Shown here: piece by piece, positions 10,204 through 18,716 of the stretch | Layout: each line of letters starts with the position of its first letter | Numbering within the stretch: position 1 is the first letter of the stretch | Assembly: GCF_007667275.1 (NCBI RefSeq) | Contig: NZ_VDQT01000003.1 | Span: 434,001-498,000 of the forward strand | Length of the DNA: 64,000 nt | Direction of reading: 5' to 3' | DNA from: Stenotrophomonas rhizophila | GTDB taxonomy: Bacteria > Pseudomonadota > Gammaproteobacteria > Xanthomonadales > Xanthomonadaceae | Made by a program: the position numbers and the translations under genes | Notes under the pieces: model-generated | The model's input: the letters and a program-made list of their open reading frames with translations, nothing else | The model's database searches: none | Told to the model about the DNA's origin: nothing

Positions 10204-10874
10204 GCCAGCTCTCCCGCTGCGGCCTGCGACGGCTGCCCGGCCGCAGACAGGGTTACCAGCCGCGTCCGTACCGGCGGCGCGGCATAGGCCCCGTGCGTGG
10301 TCACCAGGGCCGCACCACCGCCGCGCAGGTGTGCGGTAATCATCCGGTTCACCAGGTTGATCCCGTCCAGGTCCAGGTTGGCGTACGGCTCGTCCAGCAA
10401 CCACAACGGTGCCGGCGAGAGCCAGATCCGGGCCAGCGCCAGCCGTCGCTTCTGGCCGGCGGAGAGCTGGCGCACCAAGGTCCCCTCATGGCCGGCCAGG
10501 CCGACGATGGCCAGCGCGTTGCCGGGCATCTGGCGCGCGCGGCGACCGTGCAGGCCGCACAGGAAATTCAGGTTCTCCAGCGTGTCCAGGTCCGGCTTCA
10601 GTCCAGGCAGGTGGCTCAGGTAGGCCACGAACTGCGCGCGCTCGCGGTGCCCGGCCGGGCGCCCATCGATCTGGATGGTCCCGCTGCCGGCCCGCAGAAG
10701 CCCGGCCAGCACCCGCAGCAGCGTGGTCTTGCCGGCGCCATTGTCGCCCTGGACCAGCAGCGCCTCACCTGCGTCGACCTGCAGATCAAGGGGCCCGAAC
10801 ACGGGTTCATCGTTGCGGTGGAAGGCCAGGCCCGTGGCGGACAGCAGCGGCGGGGTGTTCGGGGAGATCTGCAT
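10200..10874 (-). CDS. ccmA: Heme exporter ATP-binding protein CcmA
   Basis: ABC ATPase (224 aa) of the cytochrome c maturation complex. It has Walker A (GDNGAGKTT, about residues 43-51), an ABC signature LSAGQKRR (about 138-145) and Walker B LWLLDEP (about 157-163). First gene of the ccm operon. No clear Shine-Dalgarno precedes the ATG. A TACACT element read on the minus strand ends 7 nt before it, so the transcript could be leaderless. Only 53 bp separate it from the divergent aminotransferase gene. Confidence 0.94.
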   Translation of the reverse strand: MQISPNTPPLLSATGLAFHRNDEPVFGPLDLQVDAGEALLVQGDNGAGKTTLLRVLAGLLRAGSGTIQIDGRPAGHRERAQFVAYLSHLPGLKPDLDTLENLNFLCGLHGRRARQMPGNALAIVGLAGHEGTLVRQLSAGQKRRLALARIWLSPAPLWLLDEPYANLDLDGINLVNRMITAHLRGGGAALVTTHGAYAAPPVRTRLVTLSAAGQPSQAAAGELA

Positions 10875-10880
10875 GCAGGG

Positions 10881-10898
10881 AGTGTACCGGTTTACACT
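10881..10898. promoter_or_regulatory. Palindrome with two divergent -10-like elements
   Basis: AGTGTA-ccggtt-TACACT, 6-bp perfect arms, in the 53-bp gap between the divergent ccmA and aminotransferase starts. Each arm reads TACACT in the direction of one gene, so it could be back-to-back -10 boxes or a shared operator. No convincing -35 was found. Confidence 0.35.
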
Positions 10899-10927
10899 TT
10901 TGCTCCGCCTTTGATTTCCGGTTGCCG

Positions 10928-12076
10928 ATGAACCCCCAGACCAAGCTGCCCAAGGTGGGCACCACCATCTTCACCGTGATGTCCCAGCTGGCCGCCGAGC
11001 ACGGCGCCGTGAACCTGGGGCAGGGCTTCCCGGACTTTTCCGCGCCGCAGCGGCTCATTGATGAGACGATCAAGGCCATGCACGGCGGGCTCAACCAGTA
11101 CCCGCCGATGACCGGGGTGGCGCCGCTGCGCCAGGCCATCGCGCAGAAGTCGCTGGACCTGTACGGCGCGCAGGTGGATCCGGACAGCGAGGTCACCGTC
11201 ACCAGCGGTGCCACCGAGGCGATCTTCAACGCCATCCATGCGGTGGTGCGCCCCGGCGAGGAAGTGATCGTGCTGGACCCGGCCTATGACTGCTACGAGC
11301 CGGCCATCGAGCTGGCCGGCGCGCGCGCCGTGCACGTGCCGCTGGACCCGCAGAGCTTCCGCGTCGACTGGGACCGGGTGCGCGCGGCGATCACGCCGAA
11401 GACCCGCCTGCTGATGGTCAACACGCCGCATAACCCGTCCGGCGCGATGTTCGATGCCGCGGACATGCAGGCCCTGATCGACGTGCTGCGCGGCACCGGC
11501 ATCTACCTGATTTCCGACGAAGTGTACGAGCACATCATCTACGACGGTCGCCGCCACGAATCGGCGCTGCGTTACCCGGAGCTGCGCGAGCGCACGTTCG
11601 TCATTTCCAGCTTCGGCAAGACCTACCATTGCACCGGCTGGAAGATCGGTTATGCGGTGGCGCCCCCGGCGCTGAGCGCGGAATTCCGCAAAGTCCATCA
11701 GTACAACACCTTCACCAGCTTCGGCCCGGCCCAGTACGGCTTTGCCGCGATGATCCGCGACGAGCCGGAACACCACCTGGAACTGGGCGCGTTCTACCAG
11801 GCCAAGCGCGACCGCTTCCGCGAACAGCTGCTCGGCACGCGGCTGCAGCCGCTGCCGGTGCCGGGCGGTTACTTCCAACTGGTGGACTACTCGGCGATCA
11901 GCGACCTGCCGGACCATGAATTCGTGAAATGGCTGACCGTCGAAAAGGGCGTGGCTGCCATTCCGTTGTCGCCGTTCTATGAAACCCCGCCGCAGGGCCA
12001 GCGCATCGTGCGCTTGTGCTTCGCCAAGAACGACGCGACCCTGGATGCGGCCATCGCACGGCTGGAAGCGCTGTGA
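10928..12076 (+). CDS. PLP aminotransferase, methionine/kynurenine-type (YbdL-like)
   Basis: Fold-type I pyridoxal-phosphate aminotransferase (382 aa, class I/II). The PLP lysine is Lys231 in [13 protein letters not shown]. Also visible are the PLP-ring Asp197 (ISDEVY), Asn169 (NTPHNPSG) and the N-terminal GQGFPDF substrate loop typical of methionine, glutamine and kynurenine transaminases such as YbdL. It starts at ATG 10928 without a clear Shine-Dalgarno. Its stop overlaps the start of the omega-amidase (TGATG), so the two are translationally coupled. Together they fit transamination of a 2-oxo acid (for example 4-methylthio-2-oxobutyrate) with glutamine, followed by amidase pull of the 2-oxoglutaramate formed. 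The substrate is inferred. Confidence 0.9.
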   Translation: MNPQTKLPKVGTTIFTVMSQLAAEHGAVNLGQGFPDFSAPQRLIDETIKAMHGGLNQYPPMTGVAPLRQAIAQKSLDLYGAQVDPDSEVTVTSGATEAIFNAIHAVVRPGEEVIVLDPAYDCYEPAIELAGARAVHVPLDPQSFRVDWDRVRAAITPKTRLLMVNTPHNPSGAMFDAADMQALIDVLRGTGIYLISDEVYEHIIYDGRRHESALRYPELRERTFVISSFGKTYHCTGWKIGYAVAPPALSAEFRKVHQYNTFTSFGPAQYGFAAMIRDEPEHHLELGAFYQAKRDRFREQLLGTRLQPLPVPGGYFQLVDYSAISDLPDHEFVKWLTVEKGVAAIPLSPFYETPPQGQRIVRLCFAKNDATLDAAIARLEAL

Positions 12077-12906
12077 TGGCGGCCGCGCAGCGTCTCGACC
12101 TGCGGATCAGCCTGGTACAGGGCGACACCCGCTGGCACGACCCGGAGGGCAACCGCGCCCACTATGGCGAACTGCTGGCACCGCTGGCCGGGCAGACCGA
12201 CCTGGTGATCCTGCCGGAAACCTTCACCAGCGGCTTCTCCAACGACGCGATCTTCCGCGCCGAAGGGATGGACGGTCCCACCGTGGCCTGGATCCGCGAG
12301 CAGGCATCGCGGCTGGACGCGGCGGTCACCGGCAGCGTGCAGCTGCGGGTGGGCGAGGGCGTGTACAACCGCCTGCTGTGGGCCACGCCGGACGGCGGCC
12401 TGCAGTACTACGACAAGCGCCACCTGTTCCGCTACGGCGACGAACACCTGCGCTATGCGGCCGGCGACGCGCGCCTGACGGTGGAATGGAAAGGCTGGCG
12501 GATCAATCCACTGGTCTGCTACGACCTGCGTTTCCCGGTGTTCTGCCGCAACCGCTACAACGTCGAGCGGGCCGACGACCTGGACTTCGACCTGCAGATC
12601 TTCGTGGCCAACTGGCCGGCGGCACGCGCCTATCCCTGGCGGACCCTGCTGCGCGCACGCGCGATCGAAAACCTGTGCTACGTGGCGGCGGTCAACCGCG
12701 TCGGCGTGGATGGCAACGCGCTGCAGTACGACGGCGACAGCGCCGTGATCGACTTCCTCGGGCAGCCGCAGGTGGAAACCCGCAGCTGCGAGCAGGTGGT
12801 GACCACCACGGTCTCCGCCGCCGCGCTGGCCGCGCACCGTGCGCGCTTCCCGGCGATGCTCGACGCCGATGCATTTACCTTGGGCGGACCGGTCCAGCAG
12901 GGCTGA
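12076..12906 (+). CDS. Carbon-nitrogen hydrolase, probable omega-amidase (YafV-like)
   Basis: Nitrilase-superfamily amidase (276 aa) with the catalytic triad Glu48 (LPETF), Lys114 (DKRHLF) and Cys148 (VCYDLRFP). The spacing and the FSND/DKRHLFRYGDE segments resemble YafV/Nit2 omega-amidases, which hydrolyse 2-oxoglutaramate or 2-oxosuccinamate to the 2-oxo acid and ammonia. The ATG at 12076 shares its A with the aminotransferase stop. The pairing with a glutamine-type transaminase supports the omega-amidase call over other nitrilase branches. Confidence 0.88.
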   Translation: MAAAQRLDLRISLVQGDTRWHDPEGNRAHYGELLAPLAGQTDLVILPETFTSGFSNDAIFRAEGMDGPTVAWIREQASRLDAAVTGSVQLRVGEGVYNRLLWATPDGGLQYYDKRHLFRYGDEHLRYAAGDARLTVEWKGWRINPLVCYDLRFPVFCRNRYNVERADDLDFDLQIFVANWPAARAYPWRTLLRARAIENLCYVAAVNRVGVDGNALQYDGDSAVIDFLGQPQVETRSCEQVVTTTVSAAALAAHRARFPAMLDADAFTLGGPVQQG

Positions 12907-12909
12907 CTT

Positions 12910-12934
12910 CACCCCGTCTTAATAGGACGGGGTG
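12910..12934 (+). terminator. Inverted repeat after the omega-amidase gene
   Basis: Perfect 9-bp stem CACCCCGTC / GACGGGGTG with a 7-nt AT-rich loop, 4 nt after the amidase stop. There is no T-run, so termination is likely but not certain. Confidence 0.5.
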
Positions 12935-12981
12935 CATGGTTGCGCCCAATTCCAGTGCGCCCTAGACAGGCCGTGGAATCT

Positions 12982-13003
12982 GAATTCAACGGGGGTCGAA
13001 TTC
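12982..13003. promoter_or_regulatory. 22-bp near-palindrome, copy 1 (upstream of first PSD/PSCyt lipoprotein)
   Basis: Arms GAATTCAAC and GTCGAATTC around GGGG form an imperfect palindrome with one mismatch. It lies 18 bp before the ATG at 13022. The identical 22 bp lies 17 bp before the paralogous gene (18678-18699), while surrounding bases differ. Candidate operator or transcript-start element. Confidence 0.55.
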
Positions 13004-13021
13004 AAGAGCCGGGGACCTCCG

Positions 13022-16000
13022 ATGAAGGCCTGGATGGCGTTGATCGCGCTGTTGTTGGCGCTCGTGCTGGTATGGGGTGGCTGCCGAAAGAACGATGAGT
13101 CCGACGCGTTCGAGCCCAGCTGCAGCGACCCGCAGTGGGCGCCGGACAGCGGCTACGTCATCGGCAGCACGGTGCAGAACCTGGGCCAGCGCTACGAGTG
13201 CTTCGGCCACGCCGGCTGGTGCAACCAGGCGCCCTACGAGCCCGATGGCGAGAACCCGTTCTGGGAAGAAACCTGGACGCACCTGGGCGCGTGCACGGGC
13301 GGGCCCGATCCCGATCCGCCGGGCAACCGCATCACGCTGCAGTTGCCGACCAACATCGAATTCGGCACCGGCGAGGCCAGCGGCGACATCACCGGCAAGC
13401 TCCAGTGCGGCACCGACGTCCATCCGGTCAAGGGCAGCTGGGGCCAGACCGTTGTCATCGATGACCTGAAGCAGTGCGACTACGTGCTGATCATGGACAG
13501 CAACGCCATCGGCGCATCGATGGATACCGGCCGGGTCATCCGGGTGACCGAGCAGCGGGGCCAGAACATCCTGTTCAAGCCGCGCTTCCGCCGGCTGCCG
13601 GATCCGGCCCGGCTGAAGGGGCTGCCCGGCGTGAAGGTCGAGCTGTTCGCGTCCGGGCTGGACCAGCCGCGGCAGATGGCGCTCAACGACGACCGGACCG
13701 TGCTCTACGTGGGCAGCAGTTCCATTCCGCACTGGGCCGACCAGCCCGTGGGCGAGGGCAACACCGCCAATCGGCGTGCGGAAACCTTGTACGCGCTGGA
13801 GTTGAACCCCGAGAAGACCCGGGCGACGGCCACCTACGTGATTGCCACCGGGCTGGAAGAGCCGCATGGGGTCGCGTATCGCAACGGCGCGCTGTACTAC
13901 GCGACCACCGGCAGCCTGCGCCGCGTGGCCGGTATCGACAGCAAGTACCGCGATGGCGTGCTGCAGGGCGAGGAGCTCTGGCGCTTCCCCGCCAGCGACA
14001 CGCCGTTCCCGATGCCGGATGTGCCGCCGTGGCGGTGGTACCACCAGAAGCATCCGCTGTACTTCAATTCGATGGACCCGGCCGACGCGCACCTGTACAC
14101 GGCAGTCGGCATTCCCTGCAATGTCTGCGTGACCATCAAGGATCCGCGCTACGGCACGGTGATGCGGGTCGACCCGGCGACCGGCAAGGCCGACGTGCTT
14201 GCGCGCGGTGTACGCAATGCGGGCGGGCTGGACTGGAATCCGGCGACCGGGAAGCTCTGGTTTGGCGACAACAATCGCGATGGCTTCGACAACGACGATG
14301 AGTTGAACGTCATCGATGCCGCCTCGGAACCGAAGCATTTTGGTGCGCCCTATGTGTTCGGCCCGGACACCATCGGCATAACCGAATCGGAGTGGGAGCG
14401 CCGGGAAGACCTGGACGCGCTGCGGATTCCGCAGGGCGCCATCCTCAGTGACAAGGCGCCGTCGGAGATCAGGCCGGGCGACTACACGCCGCCGGCGTAC
14501 GCGTTCGGCAGCAATTTCGCGCCACTGGGCGTGCGCTTCTGGAATGGCTACCCGCCGCGCGCAGGCAGGGAACACATGCTGGTAGCGGTGCACAGCAAGG
14601 GCACCGATGAGCGCCCGGGCATGAACATCACCCTGCTTGCTTTGGCGGGCGACACGGTCGAATCGTCCATTCCGCTGGTGCAGGGGTGGCGGGGCTCCGG
14701 ACCGACCACGCCGTCGGGCTGCATGCAGGAAAACGGTTGCCTGGGCAGCCCGGTCGAGTTCTACGAGATGCCCGACGGCTCGGTGTTGGTGTCCGACGAT
14801 GTGGCCGGTGTCATCTATCGCGTCAGCCATGACGACAACGCGCTGCCCGACACGACGTTGACCTTGACTGCGCCCGCAGCGCCCTCGCCGGATATCGGGC
14901 ACCTGCCGGTGGTCGGGTTCCTGACCGGCCCGGATGGGGAGCGTCGCGACTTCAGCGTCGCCTGGGGCGGGAAGCTGGTGCTCGACGGCATGCCGCCCGG
15001 CGACTACAGGGTGGAGTGGAAGCCGTTCGATGAGTGGGTGCCCGAACAGCGCGAGATGAGCGCCACGCTTGGCGAGTCAGGCGAGGCCGAGATCGCCGCG
15101 AAGTACGTCGAGAAACCCGACGTCAAGGTCGAGCTGACCCTCGTCGCCCCGGCCAGGCCGGCCGGCGCGCTGGCCCAGCACTGGACGGTGATGCTGCGCA
15201 AGGGCAACCAGGCCTGGCTCCCCGTCGCTGTACCCTGGGCGGGCGAGTCGAAGGTCCAGCTGGAAACGGGCGACTACGTCCTGCACAACCCGTACACCGA
15301 GAAGGCCTATCCGGAGCCGATGCGCGAGCGCTTCCAGGTGGACCATGACACCCCGCCACTCACCCGTACGGCCGCGTACAAGGCCGTGGCCGACCTGGGT
15401 GAGCAGGTCCTGCTGAAGGATGGAAACAGCTGCGTGGCATGCCACTCCGAGGAGAGCTGGGACGATCCGCTGAAGGCGAACCGCTGGGTCAACAACATCG
15501 ACGCGCTCGAGGAAAAGGTCGCCGGCATGACCGGCAACATGACCGCCAACGGCACGCATTGTGACGGGGTCTGCGCGTCCGAAGTGGCGCGCTACCTTGT
15601 CGACACGACCTGGCGCGAATACAGCAGGCCCGGCCTGCAGGCGGGGCCACGACAGCTTCGCATGCTGGCGCGCACCGAGTATGCAAACGCAGTTGACGAT
15701 GTACTGGGCGTAAGGGTCGATCTGCAAGCGCTCCCCGAAGACAAGGCCGACGGACCGGACTTCATCTATCCGGTCGAGGGCATCGCGAGCACGTTTACCG
15801 CCGAGGACGTGCGCCGGTACTACGACGTGTCGCTGATGGTGCATGACGCCATCGACGAGCAGGCGCTGGCCGCACGCTTCGGCAGCCGGGCCGACGCTTT
15901 CGTTTCGGCGCTGGGCCGGAAGATGTTCCGGCGTCCGCTGTCGGACAGCGAGAAGCTTCGCTACCTGGAGGTGTACAACCAGCCCTCGGCCGGGGGCGCG

Positions 16001-17167
16001 CGCGGCGTGCGCAGCGTTGCACTGGCCATGCTGGCCTCGCCTTTTTTCCTGTATCGCTCGGAGATGGGGGTGAAGGATGCGGAAGGCGACCTGTTCACGC
16101 TGAGCCCGTTCGAGCGTGCCACCGCCTTGTCGTTCACGTTGCTTGGCACCACGCCCGATGACGCGCTGCTGGCTGCGGCGGAGAATGGCGAGCTGGAAAC
16201 CGAAGGGCAGGTGCAGCGGGTCATCTCCAACATGCTGCTCGACCCACGCGCGGCGCAGCAACTGACCCGGTTCGTGTCGTACTACGCCGGCCTGGCCCCG
16301 GGCGTTCCCATTTCCCCGCGGCCAGGCCTGGACGCGCCAATGATCGCGGCAATGCGTGATGAGTTCCGGATGACCCTGGAAGAGAATTTCCACACCGGTT
16401 CCGGCACGGTGCGCGAGGCGTTCAATCCCGGCTATACGTTCCTCAATGCCGAACTGGCCAGCCACTACGCCATCGGTGGGGTCACCGGCAGCGCGCTGAA
16501 AAAGGTGGTGCTCTCTCACGAACATGCGCGCTGGCGCGGCGGCGTGCTGAACGCGGGGCTGTTCCCGGTCAAGTACGCCAACAACCACTCCACCTCGCTG
16601 GTCATGCGTGGCTTCACCATCCGGCAGAGCCTGTTCTGCCAGTCGTTCGCTGCCAATGCCCTGCGCCCGGATCCCGATCCGTACCCGGAACGGCCGATCG
16701 GCGAGCGCGAGAAGTGGCAGATCAACACCGGCCCGACTGCGTCGCACGGCACCTGCTGGGGCTGCCACAAGTTCTTCAACGACACGGGCGCATCGATGGA
16801 GAACTACGACCAGACCGCAAAGCTGCGCGAGACGGAACTGGCCATCAACGAGGGGTATACCGACCAGCACGTGCCCATCGATGCCTCCGGCCCGTTCATC
16901 GACAACGCCGGCGGCAACTGGATCGACCGCATCGATGACGTCCGCGACATCGCCGAGCACGTCCCAGGCAACAAAGAGGCCATGCTGTGCCTGGCGAGCG
17001 GTTTTTACCGCTACGCGATGGGTGCCCGGCCGGACAGGAACAGCCTGGGGACCATCACCCGTGCGCGCGACACGCTGTTGCAGGACGGCGACGTGCGCAG
17101 GCTGGCGACCACGCTGTTGACCGCTGAAACGATGAACCGCCGCAAGGACCAGGAGAACGCGAAATGA
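13022..17167 (+). CDS. Lipoprotein: chitin-binding-like + sugar-dehydrogenase propeller + cytochrome c/PSD domains (copy A)
   Basis: Large (1,381 aa) predicted lipoprotein of unknown function. The order seen is: signal peptide with a lipobox-like end at Cys21; a Cys/Trp-rich module (about 37-91, PQWxPDxGYxxGxxVxxxGxxYxC pattern) resembling chitin-binding ChtBD3/CBM5-12 modules; a beta-rich linker; a propeller (about 200-605) resembling glucose/sorbosone dehydrogenases; a beta domain (about 615-790); a heme c motif CVACH (Cys804-His808); then the PSD3/DUF1587, PSD5/DUF1595 (RxxFRRPL), PSD4/DUF1592, PSCyt3/DUF1588 (second heme motif CWGCH, 1245-1249) and PSD2/DUF1585 order. Such proteins are usual in Planctomycetes and pair with DUF1552 proteins elsewhere. 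The stop overlaps the DUF1552 start (ATGA). The frame is open 30 codons upstream, but the signal peptide fixes the ATG at 13022. Likely an outer-membrane oxidoreductase that binds a glycan; this is inferred. Confidence 0.85.
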   Translation: MKAWMALIALLLALVLVWGGCRKNDESDAFEPSCSDPQWAPDSGYVIGSTVQNLGQRYECFGHAGWCNQAPYEPDGENPFWEETWTHLGACTGGPDPDPPGNRITLQLPTNIEFGTGEASGDITGKLQCGTDVHPVKGSWGQTVVIDDLKQCDYVLIMDSNAIGASMDTGRVIRVTEQRGQNILFKPRFRRLPDPARLKGLPGVKVELFASGLDQPRQMALNDDRTVLYVGSSSIPHWADQPVGEGNTANRRAETLYALELNPEKTRATATYVIATGLEEPHGVAYRNGALYYATTGSLRRVAGIDSKYRDGVLQGEELWRFPASDTPFPMPDVPPWRWYHQKHPLYFNSMDPADAHLYTAVGIPCNVCVTIKDPRYGTVMRVDPATGKADVLARGVRNAGGLDWNPATGKLWFGDNNRDGFDNDDELNVIDAASEPKHFGAPYVFGPDTIGITESEWERREDLDALRIPQGAILSDKAPSEIRPGDYTPPAYAFGSNFAPLGVRFWNGYPPRAGREHMLVAVHSKGTDERPGMNITLLALAGDTVESSIPLVQGWRGSGPTTPSGCMQENGCLGSPVEFYEMPDGSVLVSDDVAGVIYRVSHDDNALPDTTLTLTAPAAPSPDIGHLPVVGFLTGPDGERRDFSVAWGGKLVLDGMPPGDYRVEWKPFDEWVPEQREMSATLGESGEAEIAAKYVEKPDVKVELTLVAPARPAGALAQHWTVMLRKGNQAWLPVAVPWAGESKVQLETGDYVLHNPYTEKAYPEPMRERFQVDHDTPPLTRTAAYKAVADLGEQVLLKDGNSCVACHSEESWDDPLKANRWVNNIDALEEKVAGMTGNMTANGTHCDGVCASEVARYLVDTTWREYSRPGLQAGPRQLRMLARTEYANAVDDVLGVRVDLQALPEDKADGPDFIYPVEGIASTFTAEDVRRYYDVSLMVHDAIDEQALAARFGSRADAFVSALGRKMFRRPLSDSEKLRYLEVYNQPSAGGARGVRSVALAMLASPFFLYRSEMGVKDAEGDLFTLSPFERATALSFTLLGTTPDDALLAAAENGELETEGQVQRVISNMLLDPRAAQQLTRFVSYYAGLAPGVPISPRPGLDAPMIAAMRDEFRMTLEENFHTGSGTVREAFNPGYTFLNAELASHYAIGGVTGSALKKVVLSHEHARWRGGVLNAGLFPVKYANNHSTSLVMRGFTIRQSLFCQSFAANALRPDPDPYPERPIGEREKWQINTGPTASHGTCWGCHKFFNDTGASMENYDQTAKLRETELAINEGYTDQHVPIDASGPFIDNAGGNWIDRIDDVRDIAEHVPGNKEAMLCLASGFYRYAMGARPDRNSLGTITRARDTLLQDGDVRRLATTLLTAETMNRRKDQENAK

Positions 17168-18642
17168 GCATTTCAGTGTCCCGCCGTAGATTGCTGCTGG
17201 GTCTGGCCGCTGCGGGCGGACTGGGCGCCCTCGGTGCAGGGGCGTACTACCTCAACCGCACGTCGCTGGCCCGCTGGGCGGTGGACGGGCGCGAGTTGAA
17301 GGGTGCGCTGCAGGGCGGCAAGCCCAAGGTGGTGTTCGTAATCCTGGCCGATGGATTGGGGACCCTGAATCTCAACAACACCACGCCGGACCAGGAAGCG
17401 CCCAGCAACCCGAACGATCGCCAGATCTGGCATCCGTGGGATGGGGAAGTGGGCAACAACAGTTATCGATCGCTGGGGCTGGATGTGGAGGGCCCCCTGC
17501 TGGCGATGCTGAGCAGTGAGCTGGAGCCTTACCGCTCGCGGTCGCTCTACATCCGTGGCACCTCCCTGGGGACAAACTACGAAGCGCATAGCGGATGGAC
17601 GTCATGCCTGCGTGACAACAACAAGGCGCATGCCAGCATCGACCACATCATCGGGCAGAAGCTGTCGAACTATGCAGCCACGCAGAAGGCTGTGTTCTGT
17701 GGCCACATTACCCACAACCCAAACTTTCGGGTGTCCTATTCCGGAGGAGGCACGGCGATCCGGGACATGCAGAGCAACCCGCACCGCCTGTTTGCAAGCT
17801 TGTTCCCCGACCAGGCCGGGCGCAGCCGGAGTGGTGGCAAGCACGTGTTCGACCCGGCCCTGGCCGACCTGCGCGAGCTCAAGGAAGGCATGTCGCCGCG
17901 CGAGCGGCAGAAGCTGGAGTCGCACCTGGACGCCATCGAGCAGGTGCAGAACGACCTGGACGGCGGCCCGGTGGAGCCGGGCCCCGGCTGCGACCCCACG
18001 CTGCCGGAGTTCGAGCAGTCGTGGCTCGAAGACCACAAGCGCAGGGCGGATGTGCTGGCTGCCACGTCGAGCGTACTGGCGACCGCACTGGCCTGCGGTG
18101 CGACCCGGGTGGCCACCTTCCAGGTCGGCGCCAGTTCGGAGAACCAGGCGATCTATTTCGATCCCTACGGTGACGGCAGCGGGCCGACGTTCACCGACAA
18201 TGCGCACGAGGCTGCCCACCATAACCGCGGCAGCGGTCCGGACGAAAAGCGCATCATGTGGCAGCAGTCGCGAGTGTGGTACGTCAACCGACTCAAGACG
18301 CTGCTGGATGACCTGGCCCGGCACCCGGATCCGGACGTACCGGAGGATTCATTGCTGGACCACACCCTGGTCGTTGTCACCAGCGAGCTGTCTGACGGCC
18401 GACCGGAGACGAGCCTGGACATGCCCTTGGTGATGATCGGCGGCACCCGGTCGCACGGGCTGAACGTCGGCAACAGCAACAACGGCCGCTTCATCCATAT
18501 CGGCGACCAGGGTGACCGAAGCGACTGGCTGGGCGAGCACGTCAGCCTGGAGCGGATCTGGACGACGGTCGCGCAGTCGATGGGGGTGGCCTCGGGTTAC
18601 AGCCTTCCCCCGGTCAGCGGGATTTTCAGGGGGATCGGCTGA
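17164..18642 (+). CDS. DUF1552 (HXXSHH) family Tat-exported protein
   Basis: 492 aa. The N-terminus has a twin-arginine signal (SRRRLLLGL, then a hydrophobic stretch to about residue 30), so it is probably exported folded, perhaps with a cofactor. The body matches the DUF1552/PF07586 type, alkaline-phosphatase-like in outline: VxFVILADGLG near residue 56, NYEAHSGW near 140, and the name-giving HxxSHH motif in the form HEAAHH (348-353, serine replaced by alanine). The family's activity is not established. It typically accompanies PSD/DUF1592 cytochrome proteins, as here, where its ATG overlaps the stop of copy A. The partner paralogue (copy A') follows 74 bp downstream. A sulfatase-like or scaffold role is possible. 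Confidence 0.82.
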   Translation: MSISVSRRRLLLGLAAAGGLGALGAGAYYLNRTSLARWAVDGRELKGALQGGKPKVVFVILADGLGTLNLNNTTPDQEAPSNPNDRQIWHPWDGEVGNNSYRSLGLDVEGPLLAMLSSELEPYRSRSLYIRGTSLGTNYEAHSGWTSCLRDNNKAHASIDHIIGQKLSNYAATQKAVFCGHITHNPNFRVSYSGGGTAIRDMQSNPHRLFASLFPDQAGRSRSGGKHVFDPALADLRELKEGMSPRERQKLESHLDAIEQVQNDLDGGPVEPGPGCDPTLPEFEQSWLEDHKRRADVLAATSSVLATALACGATRVATFQVGASSENQAIYFDPYGDGSGPTFTDNAHEAAHHNRGSGPDEKRIMWQQSRVWYVNRLKTLLDDLARHPDPDVPEDSLLDHTLVVVTSELSDGRPETSLDMPLVMIGGTRSHGLNVGNSNNGRFIHIGDQGDRSDWLGEHVSLERIWTTVAQSMGVASGYSLPPVSGIFRGIG

Positions 18643-18677
18643 ATCGCCTGACGCAGCGCGGGTGCGGCATGAGGCAT

Positions 18678-18699
18678 GAATTCAACGGGGGTCGAATTC
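18678..18699. promoter_or_regulatory. 22-bp near-palindrome, copy 2 (upstream of second PSD/PSCyt lipoprotein)
   Basis: Base-for-base identical to 12982-13003, in the 74-bp gap between the DUF1552 stop and the ATG at 18717. Its presence at both paralogues, at almost the same distance from the start, suggests separate transcription or shared control of copy A'. Confidence 0.55.
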
Positions 18700-18716
18700 G
18701 ACGGGTGGGGAATACC

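Noticed and set aside
12979..13004. GAATTC sites near the lipoprotein gene as cloning or assembly artefact
   Set aside because: The same 22 bp occurs at both paralogues with unrelated natural flanks, so a vector junction is unlikely.
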